Assembly (NCBI RefSeq): GCF_964199755.1
Contig: NC_133897.1
Location: forward strand, 56,492,442 to 56,556,441
Length of the DNA stretch: 64,000 nucleotides
DNA from: Larus michahellis
Taxonomy: Eukaryota > Chordata > Aves > Charadriiformes > Laridae
Reading direction: 5' to 3'
Part shown: piece by piece, positions 27,201 to 38,300 of the stretch
Layout of the letters: each line of letters begins with the position of its first letter
Position numbering within the stretch: position 1 is the first letter of the stretch
Position numbers and translations under genes: made by a program
Notes under the pieces: model-generated
Seen by the model: only the letters and a program-made list of their open reading frames with translations
What the model was told of the DNA's origin: nothing
Database searches by the model: none

Positions 27201-29394
27201 CCCATACGCAGCACAAGTCCTGGCTATATAATGAACCACCCTTCAAAAAAGCTTGAACTCTTGAGGTGTCTTTGTGCATTATGAGGAAATCCATTGGCTG
27301 CTCCTGTCAGTTTGGGTTTGAAGCACTGATGACTTGAAGAGAAGAGTGTGTAATAATGATCTGAATGGGAGCAATGCTTTATCTGAAGGATTATGTACAG
27401 TAATAAAGGGGTAAAGGAGCATCCCATGCCAACGTTCATATATTTTACCTTTGGTGATCACTTGTGGCTGATGGCTTAACTAACAGTAAACCTTACTGCT
27501 AAGATGAAGCTGACAGAAATCCTTTGTAATGATCTCCTGCAACCCGCTGGTAGTCCTAAGCTCTGCATGACTGTATAATGGCCCCTCTGGAACCTCTCCC
27601 CAGTACTCCAGGTGTGCAGGGAATAACTGCTGAGCCAAGCATGTTCATCGCTCAGAGGTACCTTTGCTATAACTGATACCATAAGCCTAAAATTAGCTAG
27701 TTTTTACTCTTAGATATGGCAGTGACAAACTTTACAATGGGTCACAAATCAACTACTACTTCGTTTTTCACATTTTCCGGTAACTTTTCTTTATTCTGCA
27801 AAAATGCCAGAGCTTTTTTGTAGCCTGTGAAATATTGTTCTTGTGTTTTGATCCTTTGGCATATGTCATTACAAAGCTTCACCACAACACACAGACACTG
27901 CTTTATTTAGAACACACATAGGTGTGGAAAACATCCACACCCTGAGGCACTACACTTCACCCTCAAGCACTGCCAGCAACCCTGTCAAGAGCATCAGCAT
28001 ACAATCAACTTGTCTTCAAGTTGCAACTACACTTCATAATCCAACAATGCTGCTCGACGCATACAATATGATTCACGAAATTATCTACCCACAACTACTG
28101 AGAGAAAGGGGTGGGAATATGAGCTTTCTTCATTGTTTCTCATGGTTATACGGACTTATCTTAAACAAACATCCGTGTGGAATGATTGACTTTGGTAAAT
28201 GTAAGACATTTAAATTGAGATAGTGTGAATTTGTGAAACTCACGGTGACCCTGAGCCATGACCGCTGTATCTTTTCCAGAAGAGCAAGAGGCTGAGGGGA
28301 CAGACTGTAAGATGATAGGTAAAGGGTTAACCCAGGTTTAGTAGTGCCATTATGACCGGTCATGAGGGGTCACGAGTTTCCGTTATTAGAGTGTTTTTCT
28401 GTGACTATGCATTTGTGCATGCGAGCTATATTCAGCGTTGTTGCCTGTTTAAAAAAATTGGCAGAGCTAGCTAAATAAGCCTCTACCAGACAGGAGGTGC
28501 AAGTGATAAAACTGGGCTAGGAAATCAGCGACCATGGACATGTATAGTAACTGCTGAGGAACAGATATGCACAGTTCTGGCCATTCAGAGGCACCAGTGT
28601 TATTTCATCCAGACACACAAGTTTCTACTTGGGTTACTTGGCCCCTCATGCCTCAGCACACAACAGCAGTGAGCGTCTGAGAAGGACCACGAGCAGGAGG
28701 ACAGGCTGTCTCTCTGCAAAACAGAAGGGACAAGGGGAATGAGAGTGCTGTGGCCGTGTGAAGCCCAGCATGAGATCGTTCATCTCTCAGTACCTGCCGT
28801 GTAAGGGCAGGCTCTGCTGTCATCCGCAGCAGTGTTCCTAGCCCAGCTGTGATGAATGTCACCAGCCATCCCTGGGACAGGAGGTGGGGGACGCCTGGCA
28901 GCCGCCGGGGGATGAGTGTGGCACCATGGCCAGCCGGGTAAATGAGGAACCAGCCTCTCCAGACGAGGAGCAAACGTGCTCCCTCTCAGGAACCCCCAGA
29001 AGCACTCGGTACACGAGGGCATTTACTGTAGGTAACAGGAGCTAGCAATTTGGAGAAACACACAACTTGCATTCAAGGGTGGTGTATAGTATGTTTATGA
29101 AGATTAACCAACTTATGCTCATCAGCCAAATGCAGCATGCACCGAGACGAACACTTTATCCTGCTGTATTTATGTCAAAAGCATATTAGTGTTTTCTCTA
29201 ATAGAAGCAAGCAATGAAACACTTGACTCCTGCTGGCACCTTTCATATTAAAAAGCACTTATTATTGTAATGCCTAAATCTTGTAGAGGACAGCTTAAGG
29301 GCACGCCTGACACACAAGGACCTTGAGGATTCAGCAGCCAACAAGGCAGATTTTTTTTTTTTTTTTAAATTCCACAACTTATGACTGAAAAGAG
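24238..29394. other. Non-coding stretch before the YAE1 promoter
   Basis: No coding exon is supported. The 24,280-24,560 and 28,640-29,020 intervals are somewhat richer in G+C than their surroundings and contain open frames of up to about 130 codons, but these overlap on both strands, have no known domain and look like composition effects. Nothing else stands out up to the CpG island at 29.4 kb. Confidence 0.55.
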
Positions 29395-29599
29395 GATGAA
29401 ACTTCTGTGCCCCGGGGAAAGGTGCCCCGGGAAATACTCTCCCCACCCCCGGCCTGAGGGCACTGTGGAGCCGGGAGAGGGCTTCACAATAGCGGCTCCT
29501 TCCCCCGCCGGCGCCCGGCTTCCTCCCCACCCCTCAGCCGGCAGGAGGGCCCAGCGGACCGCTCACCCCGTCCCGCCTCCTTGACAGGGATGCGAGGCT

Positions 29600-29821
29600 G
29601 CGCCCGCACTCAAGATGGCCGCCCTCCTCCAGTGTCTCAGACGGACTTTGAAGCCAAGGAGCTGCTGGTTAAGATGGCGTCAGCTTACCTACGGCTTCAG
29701 CAGAGCTTGCCCTCGGCCAACGTGGCTGCCGCTCCCTTAATTGCTTCCGACGGCGGTGAAGCCAGTTTGCCCTCAGTCAAGATGGCGGCCCCCAGCGAGC
29801 GGCGTTAGAGCGACGGCTGTG
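29600..29821 (+). other. Probable non-coding exon 1 of YAE1
   Basis: The YAE1 start codon lies in an exon that begins after a clear acceptor (TTTTCTCTTGACAG, ending 30,683), so a 5' exon should exist upstream. The best donor in the CpG island is CTGTG|GTGAGG with the exon ending at 29,821, just after the last YY1 site. The 5' boundary is a guess from the YY1 positions. A second possible donor, GCCAG|GTCGGG near 29,909, is weaker. Confidence 0.4.
29612..29790 (+). promoter_or_regulatory. Cluster of YY1 sites (three clear, one degenerate)
   Basis: AAGATGGCCGCC at 29,612-29,623, AAGATGGCGTCA at 29,671-29,682 and AAGATGGCGGCC at 29,779-29,790 all face the same way; CAACGTGGCTGCC at 29,718-29,730 is a decayed fourth copy. 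The flanks of the last two share TTGCCCTC.G.CAA, so the site appears to have multiplied by local duplication. YY1 sites in this orientation usually lie just downstream of the transcription start. Confidence 0.7.
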
Positions 29822-30683
29822 GTGAGGGGACGGGGCGCGGGGCTGCGCTGGCGGCGGGGCCCCGGGCAGCGGCCGGGAGAGGCGAGGGCAGGCTGTGCCT
29901 GCCGCCAGGTCGGGGAGAAGGAAGGTTCCCCGCTTGTGGGGAGCTGGGCAGCTGCCGGGCTGAGCGGCCGGCCGTGAAATGGCCGGTCAGGGCCTGGCCG
30001 GCGGCGGCCCTGCGGGCTCGGCGGAGGTTGTGGCGGGGAGTGGGGCCGGTGGGGCGCAGCTGTGGCCGGCCGCAGGGAGGGAGCCTGCAGGCTGCGGGAC
30101 TCCAGCCGGTCGCGTCCCGGGAAAAGCAGCGTGGGCGAGCGCGGGGTGGCTCTTGTGGCCCTCGGGTCCCCGAGAGCCGCTGGTGCCTCTGCAAGAGACA
30201 GCATTTGTGGGTTGTAAGAATTTCCACTGATGAAATGAAGGTTTTCTTCCGTGGAAGAGGTGAAATAATCCAATTATGTTTTTTTCCCTCTGCCATAGAA
30301 CAATCTACTTCTTTATTCAGAATATAAAGGGGTATTTCTACTCGAGATTTATAAGGTGCTGAAGTATTTGGCGTAACCAGAAAACTGAAAATCAAAGCTG
30401 AAAAGTCCTTGCCAGTTATTAGCTCTGCAGGCGACTGCCTATGCGGATAACTCAATGCACTGCATGGAGGCTATATGGGGCTATTTGTCAGCTGCTATCA
30501 GAATCAAGCCATAAAGTTGTTTCTGCCTACTGTTCGTGTACTAGCAACACTTAGAAATGCTAATTTGACGTGCATATGCGTGTCACTACCATAAGAAGGG
30601 AAGAAACTATAGTGTCTTAAGTTATCCTTATAAATGACAGAAGTTGCTTTACCATTGATGATCTGACTGTTTTCTCTTGACAG

Positions 30684-30805
30684 ATGCGCCTAGATGGTAA
30701 ACAGCATCCGTTTTCCATGTGGAAATGAATGTACGGGTTGAATAATCAGCTCCGTACATGACTTCTCTTCAGAACTCACAGTTTTTGCCTATACTGCTAG
30801 TCTGA
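30684..30805 (+). promoter_or_regulatory. Three upstream ORFs in the YAE1 leader
   Basis: If exon 2 starts at 30,684, the leader contains three short ORFs before the YAE1 start: 30,684-30,728 (14 codons plus stop, its ATG being the first bases of the exon), 30,725-30,745 (overlapping the first stop as ATGA) and 30,758-30,805 (15 codons plus stop). All end before the main ATG at 30,885. Such leaders often lower or condition translation. Use of another acceptor, such as ACACTTAG ending 30,812, would remove them. Confidence 0.45.
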
Positions 30806-30884
30806 CACTTAGCCAGAGGGACTTTTGGAGGTTTTTCAGTATTTTTTTACCACATAAACAGAGGTCGTAGTCATCGCTGCTGTT

Positions 30885-33579
30885 ATGTCCTGGGTACAAG
30901 TTGCAGTCAACCGATCCAGTGAGGATATATTTGATGAAGAAGCAGATGAGATGTATCTACTACAGAAAGAATGGAACAGCACCATGAAAAAAAGATTGAA
31001 GGTATTTCTATAACAGTGGTTTAATTGTCTTTTTTAAGCATTTTAGATTTACTGATACATACCTTGATACACATATGGCTGATTTAAAGGGAAAGCTGAG
31101 AGTGGCTGCTTAAAAGTTATTGTGGCTTAGGTTCTTCTGAATGCAGCAGGATTTTACATAAACTCCATCCTAGTAGTCTATCAGAGCAAAGTACTTTTTT
31201 ACTAAAAGTCATTGGCTCCCTCTGTACAACCATGTGTATTTGTGAAAGGCAGTGCTAAATTCTGATGCGAGCTATTTGCTTCGTACTTGTAGGTATGCCA
31301 TTAGTAAAGGTAGGGCAACACAGCTAAACAGTGCTATTAAAAAAAAATACGAGATGTTTGGATTTTTAAGTAGAGTTCTTCATCAGTCAGATTTAAGATG
31401 TGTGACTCCGTGTGGAACCACAATTGGACGTTGCGGTCTAGGTAGTTCTTTGGCTTATTTATTCTCACAGTGAAAAACTTATTTTATGAAAGCTTGTTTC
31501 TGCAGCCCTTCCCTCCCTGGAATTCCACAGGGAACAAAGAAAGTACATAAACCCAGGTTACTTCAACAGATACAGTGGGGCCAGTAGGGCTCGTCTGTTC
31601 ACGGGTGAACAGCATTTGGATGAAGAACATGAATGGAAGCTGTTGTGTAGGCTGTTGACGGGGAAGGGTATTACAACAGCGTTGTTGTATTATTCTCCAA
31701 GGAAAAGTTTCCTGCATCTATGTCCCTTGAAAAGACTGGTTTTCTTAAGGGGCTCTTTAGTGTTCTTACACAAATCCCTCTGGTATTTTATGAGTAGGTA
31801 CTGCAAAATCATAAAATGTTATTGAGGCTAGAGGTTTATGTTGAGCAAAATAAAGAAACATTCTCATTCCTGGCTATTTCTCTAGCAAGGCAACCAGTTT
31901 TCTTCTCTCATGAGCAAATAGAAGTTTTCACTCTTACAACTTGCAATTTTGGTGTGAAAAAAGTTAAGAATTATTCTGCGTTATATAGTAATGTGATTAG
32001 AATATAAAGAAATGAATTTGCATTACAGTCGTTAGCTGTTTCTTCCAGAAAGCAATCTCAGTGTTATGTGTATGTGTGAGACTCTCTTCCCATCACCATC
32101 TTTTTTCCCATGTAGCTCTTGAATTGAGTGAAATCAGGCAAGTAGAGTAGCAAGGCTCAATAATTAGGTTTGTAAAGGTACATGGATTATGGCTAGGAGA
32201 GTACCTCTGCTAAAAAGGAAGTTTTGCAGCCTATCTGTTTGTAAATGTCTAGAAAACCATATGAGGCTATTCTTATAGGAATTTTTCGTATAGGGGTTGG
32301 TCATCACAAAAGCAAACGTGCTTTCCTGCAGACTTGTCTTATTTTTTTCATGTTTCTAAAAATACTTTTCTCATTTTCTGACCTTTCTAGGGATCCTTTC
32401 GGAAAAGAACTTGATCTTACAAGTCAGTACCTCATAAAGCACTGCAAAAAGCATGTTTTGGTTTGGCAGCATGGGTGTATGTAGCTGGGAGGATGTTCAA
32501 ACCTATAAGTTGTAATTTAAGAGACTGAATACTTGGTCAAACTTTTTCATTATGACATTGTCATAGATCAAATTTTTCACATTGTGAACAGCTTGTTTCA
32601 TCACTCCTATTTTAGGAAGGCTATAGGGATGGCATTGAGGCTGGGAAAGAACTCGCACTCCAAGAAGGCTTCAATCAAGGTTATAGACATGGTGCTGAGC
32701 TGATGATTAGCTGCGGCCAGGTCAGAGGAACCCTGAAGTAAGTTACAAACTTTTTAAGGCTGTATGCCTGTGGAGGGTGTGTATGGAAGGAGCATGCATG
32801 CAGGTTTGGGTTTGTTTTAATTAATACAAAAAAAAAAAAGTGCATTGTGAATCTTTCCAAAGTGAGCAACCTGAGAATTCTCAGGTCTTGAATACAGTGA
32901 ATTGCCTACCTGGGTGTAGAGTGATCATTGTTAGAAATCGTCTTTCGGTTGCTCTTTGATAATTAGCTGAATCTACATCTTTAAGTTCAATATTCAGTTC
33001 TGCTTGAATTGCCCAGAAACCGCGAATGAAACATATATACATTTATATGGTATAGATATCTTGTCGTGTTGCTATCTCCCTTCAGCAACTGGAAGTCTGT
33101 GTGGATACGTGTAATCACTTCTTGTTTGCTTTTTTTTGTTTCCTTCATTTATCAGTGCTCTCTTATCCTGGTGTCATCTTAATGGACATGATTCTGCCTT
33201 AAGTAAGATAAATAATCTTCTCGATGTGATTGGAAAGCATGAAGAAGATGTGCTTCAACATCTGAATTCTATCGAACAACAGACACATCTCGGACAAATT
33301 TTAGATTCTGTTCAGGACATGGACCTTAATCACACAGCTCCAGCTGGGACAGAGTACAATGAAGTTAAAGCTGAAAAACACAAAGACATTGGCAGCTTTG
33401 GTGAAAACATTTGTCGAAATAATGGTGAGGTTGATTCCTTGCAGTGTGGCGAGGCAAAACTCTGCACAGCTCCTGAAAGGTCAACCCTTGCTTGGGTTAA
33501 AAAGCAGACTATTTGGCTAGTAGAGCAACTGGGCTTATCACTGGATATACTCCATCATGTCCAGCAACTAGAACATTAG
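30885..33579 (+). CDS. YAE1: YAE1, adaptor for cytosolic Fe-S cluster delivery to ABCE1
   Basis: Three coding exons, 30,885-31,001, 32,616-32,737 and 33,156-33,579, join in frame to a 220-residue protein, close to the usual vertebrate length. Junctions are AAG|GTATTT, TTTTAG|GAAGG, CTGAA|GTAAGT and TTATCAG|TGC. The start MSWVQ and the acidic DIFDEEADE segment are typical of vertebrate YAE1. Residues 41-77 form the family's deca-GX3 repeat: glycine at every fourth position, except A53 and M69. The C-terminal exon carries ALLSWCHLNG and ends in an LVEQLGLSLDILHH helix. In yeast and human cells, YAE1 with LTO1 links the CIA targeting complex to the ABC protein Rli1/ABCE1, which needs two 4Fe-4S clusters for ribosome recycling. 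The gene sits behind a CpG island and faces MED1L tail to tail. Introns (31,002-32,615; 32,738-33,155) hold nothing notable. Confidence 0.96.
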
Positions 33580-34847
33580 TTTTTCTGTTGTGTGGTATTT
33601 AAAATTCTCTCAACTGGATTTGATTCTCAGTTTGTGGACCATGTACAGGCTGATGTATGCTTCATTTTAGGGAAATCTGATTTTGATACTTCCCAGTAGA
33701 GGTAACTTCTGTAAATCTTCACCATGCTTTGGCTCTTGGCAAAAAAAAAAAAAAAAAAACCACCAAAAAAACCACCTTCTTGCTTTCAATCTTAAACATA
33801 ACTTTCACAGAAAGGGGAAATTACTTTTAAAGCTCCACAAAGATTTACTAAGCATGTTTCTGTTCTGTGTCAGAAGCTAGCATTTCACCTTCACTTTCTC
33901 TTTGGCAGCAGTTTGGAAATGGAGCAGTTCCCTTAAATCGCCTCTAAATAGGTCCCCTCTAATATCTAAGAAACAAATGCCCAGTGCTATGGACAAGCTA
34001 TTCTTGTACAATAAGCTGCTGTTGAGAATATGCTATGTCTATGCAAAACAGAATGGGATTTGCTACAGTTCTGTGACTCTAGTCACTATATAAAATGCAG
34101 GAATTTTTCACCTTTTGTCAAAACCTTCCTCTTATCTTTTGTAACCACTATTCAGTGCACTTTCACAGTTAAAAACTATTTTTTCCTCCTCATACAGTTC
34201 TATTTATTTAACTTTTGCTGAAAACACACCATTCTCTTCAAATGCAGGATTACTGACAATTGGATTGTTTTACTGTTAGACCATCTACTCTTACCCTGTT
34301 AGACCACACTGAACACGTTTCCAGTCTAATTAACTTCCTTGTGTTATTTTTTTATTTATTTTGCCAGTCCCTCTAGCCTGAACTCTTTCCCTCACTCCTG
34401 TAGTGTTTTTCCCAAACTCTTCAAGGAAGGCAGGCTTATTCACCTTCTCTTGGAAACATGTTGTTAGCCACACATGCATATTTCTGACAACTTTGTATTT
34501 CTCTGCCAACATTCTGTATTTGACTCTGTTTCCTCTTGTTTGCCTTAGCTGTAGCTGCATATTGCTCTGGTCAGGAAGTCTTTCTCTTTGTGAATACCTA
34601 TCTCTGTTTTACACGAATTAAACTGATTTACAGTAAGTTAGGAATTTGCTTGTTTTAAGTTGCTTGCGACTTTCCTTCATGTCTGAGATAAAGCAGGTCT
34701 AGACAGAGACGAACTGAATTCTTGAACAGCCAACTTAACTATACTTAAAAGAAAATGAAATCACAAGAGCGTTTTATAGTTTGAGCCCAGAAAAAAAGCT
34801 AAGGTGAAAATGACTTGATTTTCAGAGACTGAGTTTACAACTTTCTT

Positions 34848-34853
34848 AATAAA
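34848..34853 (+). terminator. Candidate YAE1 poly(A) signal AATAAA
   Basis: First canonical AATAAA on the + strand after the YAE1 stop codon, about 1.27 kb downstream of it. A second canonical hexamer lies at 35,160-35,165. Confidence 0.5.
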
Positions 34854-35044
34854 GGCTCTATTATCCTGCCACAGAGTTGGTGGACTCAGTTTGGCTGCCA
34901 TTCAGTACCACTTCTTCATTAGGGGAAAGCAGAACTGCAATTAAGAGTCTCTTATTGAACTTGTTTCTGAAATAGTGGACAAACAGGGCTGTCTACATTA
35001 ATTACATACGTACAAAATTGTTCAAACAACTTTCTTTTTTTCAT

Positions 35045-35050
35045 TTTATT
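35045..35050 (-). terminator. Candidate MED1L poly(A) signal AATAAA
   Basis: TTTATT on the + strand, read as AATAAA on the - strand, is the first canonical hexamer I see after the MED1L stop codon, about 340 bases beyond it. Confidence 0.55.
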
Positions 35051-35159
35051 TAGTGTAATGCTGACATGGATAAACATTACTTTTCTACAAGTGCGTGCCT
35101 GTATCACGTATTGTTAGACAAATTTCCTCCATACTGTGGTAGAATGTGGTGCAGACAAA

Positions 35160-35165
35160 AATAAA
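35160..35165 (+). terminator. Alternative YAE1 poly(A) signal AATAAA
   Basis: Second canonical hexamer on the + strand. If used, the YAE1 transcript would overlap the 3' end of MED1L by more than 100 bases. Confidence 0.35.
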
Positions 35166-35390
35166 GGTTACTAGAGAAGTGTTAGACTTTCCAAATTTGG
35201 AAGTTTAAAAATGCAAATTCAAGAGTGTTACTTCTATGTATCTAATAACATGCAAAAAGGAAACTCCATTCACAAATTACTAAGTAGACAGTGAGCTTGC
35301 CAAGTTCCCTCCAACTACTTCTGCAAATGCAATCAGCGCCAGGGAAAATATTTCTTTCTTCTTTGATTATGAAACAATAGATTGTGTGTT

Positions 35391-38300
35391 TCACTTATCT
35401 GTCATAATAACTTCTGTACTAGCTGTGGAATTACTTTCCTCCACTGCGCCCAAAGCTTCTGTGCTTACTGTGGGGTTATTTTTTTCTGTGTTACCACCCA
35501 GAGTTTCCAGTTTAGCTGCAGAGAGATTTTCTTTTGGGGTGTCTGTAATGCTTGGCTTATCTGTCACTAGCAAATCTTGCTGACCAGCCACAGGAAGACT
35601 TTTTTCAAGACTATTAGAATCTGTAATTTGCTCACATGATGGTTCAGGGTTTTTTTTCACGTCTGCTTCCATGTCTTGTGTTTCGCTCTTAGCATTCACC
35701 TTGGCAGCATTCCTGAAAATAGCTCTCATGACAACTGGGACTGACATGCAACTGAAGGAGGAAATGAAACATTAGTCACTACTACAGACTTCATCCATTC
35801 TTCAACGCATTTCTTTTTTTTTTAAACTGTGGCTGACACAGGAATGATAGGTGTGACAAACAGCACTGGCACCTCGCATCTTTTTGCCTTGTACAACCTA
35901 ATAGGCATGACTTTGTAACTACAATATAATGATATGTGATATACCAGAAACATATGTTGGCACAATGAAATCAAGTGCTGGGTCTTTGAGCTTAGCAGTG
36001 CAAAGGAGCTTTGATAGAAAAAGTAGGAGGGTTTGGTAAAAAAAAAAAGTCATAAGAGTGCTTTTAATGAAAACCTAAACTAATACTATTGAAACATATT
36101 TATTTGTGCTGAGTTTTTATAATTGTAACTTTTGTGTATTTTATAAGACGTGTACAGAGCATACCTTCTCAAAAACACTATCTACACTAGAGGAGTCTTT
36201 TTTCCATTCTAACAACACAGTTACCTGGTTCCGGGAATAGTATCTAGTATTCTGTCACTTAACACAGGGCAGGCTAATTAAACAGGTTCAAAATGCAGCC
36301 TCTATTGAATTTGCTGTCATCAAATAGATATACTAGCTTATGCCAAATGAATTAGTGCTCTCAGTCCTTTCTCTGGCATACGTTCATATATCACAGCAAC
36401 TTGTCTCTCCTGTAATTTGTTTCAGAAAACAAGCCAGAGACGGCATTGTAGACATGCCATATACACCTCACTTTCTGAAAAGAAGCACTGATTGATATTA
36501 AGTAGATGTGGAAGAAGTCCTTTCCCTGCTGTTCTAAGTTACACCAGTCAGGAAGGAGACTGTTGTCAGCTAGAGTCTTCAGAGAAGCATATTTACAAAA
36601 GAAAAAAGCATCTTTAAACTCTCTTCATTCAGAAGCATTTCCCTGCCCCACATGCTTTCTTCTAGAAAGGAACACTATCACTGACTATTAATGTTTAAAA
36701 ATTTTGAAGGAGATACTTGAGACACTGAAGTAGCTTATTGTCACTATTATATTATAACTTTTTACTAGAGTGAAGTTTTCTGGTTGCTGAATTTATGGCA
36801 TTGTGAACGCACATGATATTTCCATTCAATGGACATCTGAGGTTCATTCCAAATGTTATGAAATAAAATAAAACTACTTACCGCTTCACAGCTCTTGTTA
36901 TAAAATCGTCACTAGAATTTAGAGTTGGATCTTGAGGATTTAAATGAAGGCGACACTGGACTTCTCTGGAGGTTATAACATCAATTATCACTAAGAAAGA
37001 AGAGAATATAAGTATTTCAAAATAAACATTTTTATAAACATTGAAAACTGCCCTCTCATTTTGATACTTCAAGAGAGGTAAGATTGAAGTTGATGGGAAG
37101 GGGCTTGCAGCAATGCTCTGGCATAAGACTTGCTTTTTTCTAATATACTTAAATCAGAAATAGTAGAAGTTACAATTTATTAATTAACTGCAGGCCAAGA
37201 CAGAATAGGACTCGAATATTTACATTTACTTTCTGTTTTATGCTGAATACAGAACGCTTTTTAGTAAGCGGTTTATACACAAGTGCTACTTTGTGTTTTT
37301 CATGGGTTGTACACCATTGAGAGTAGCTCTTAGAATGTACTTGCCACTGAGCATGGTGCAAGAGCCTAGGTAGAACCAAGTCCCTTGTCAGCCCAATGAA
37401 AAGGACAGTATCAATTATTCCACACGTACCACAGGCTAAATTCTCTTTCACGGGATGAAGGAAAAAGACAGAAAAGCTGGTGTTCTTGTGTGGTACCACT
37501 TCAAAGTAAAGCAGTTCTGAATCATCTAGAAATAAAATTACTATTTAGTGATATCCACCTATTGAACCTGGACTCTTTTTGGCTGAATCACATGCCAGAA
37601 TTTTAAAAATATTGATACAGTAGAATCTAATTGCTCATTACTTCGGCAACTTAGTTTATGCTTTAGAAGTGTCAGGCCTAGGAGATTTTTTTTAAAAATA
37701 CATTCAGAGTGTAATACTGGAATTAAGGATTTTTTTATCATTTAAAATACTCCAGAAGTATTGACAGCTTTGGCAAGGGAGCAGTAAATCTCTTAACACA
37801 CAGCTTAGAAGCTGGTTTCTCTCTAATACTCTGCCATTACTTCCAACCACACAACTTACCTTCATGTATATGCTTCTCAGAGACGCAGCTGCTAATAAGA
37901 CTGTTATATGCCACTTGATGTCGAAGAATCTCTATTACGCCAGGCACACACTTCGGATGGCTAAATGGGATTTTACTGACCAAGGCTCCTGCGAAATCTG
38001 ATTTTTCTGAGCCCTTGTTTATGAAGTAACAGTGCTTTGGGCAATCTGGAAGAGACTGAACAACAAATATGGTGATATTTCAAGCACTGAAAACAAGAAA
38101 GTAAAGCTTGATGTCATCAGGCAACTGCGCAATCTGACAGCAAAAATAATTTTGGAAGACACACTTCTAGCATGTCCGTCATGTCTCTCTGCACTTCAAT
38201 AGAAATGTAATCCTTATAGGAAGCTAAATGAGATACACTCTCCCTCCCAAATGCGTCCAAATTATGCAAATATACCTAAGGCCAAGTGGTCACGAGTTCA

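Larger units (their letters stand above)
29395..30200 (+). promoter_or_regulatory. CpG island promoter of YAE1
   Basis: The base composition jumps to GC-rich with frequent CpG from about 29,400 to 30,200, in contrast to the AT-rich flanks. It contains three AAGATGGC-type YY1 sites in the same orientation plus one degenerate copy, a hallmark of housekeeping promoters where YY1 sits at or just inside the first exon. A good splice donor (CTGTG|GTGAGG, exon end 29,821) follows. A TATA box is not seen. The nearest downstream gene is YAE1, whose start codon is about 1 kb away behind a splice acceptor at 30,683. Assignment to YAE1 is inferred from position; a divergent non-coding transcript is also possible. 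Confidence 0.8.
33580..35390. other. Convergent 3' UTR zone of YAE1 and MED1L
   Basis: The stop codons of YAE1 (+) and MED1L (-) are 1.8 kb apart. The interval is AT-rich with no further coding exon. Poly(A) signals for both genes lie between 34,848 and 35,165, so most of it is probably 3' UTR: the left part of YAE1, the right part of MED1L. Confidence 0.6.

Noticed and set aside
29773-30455. Long - strand frames (166 and 216 codons) at the YAE1 CpG island
   Set aside because: Composition-driven, low-complexity Pro/Arg/Ala sequence opposite the 5' region of YAE1, without splice or domain support.
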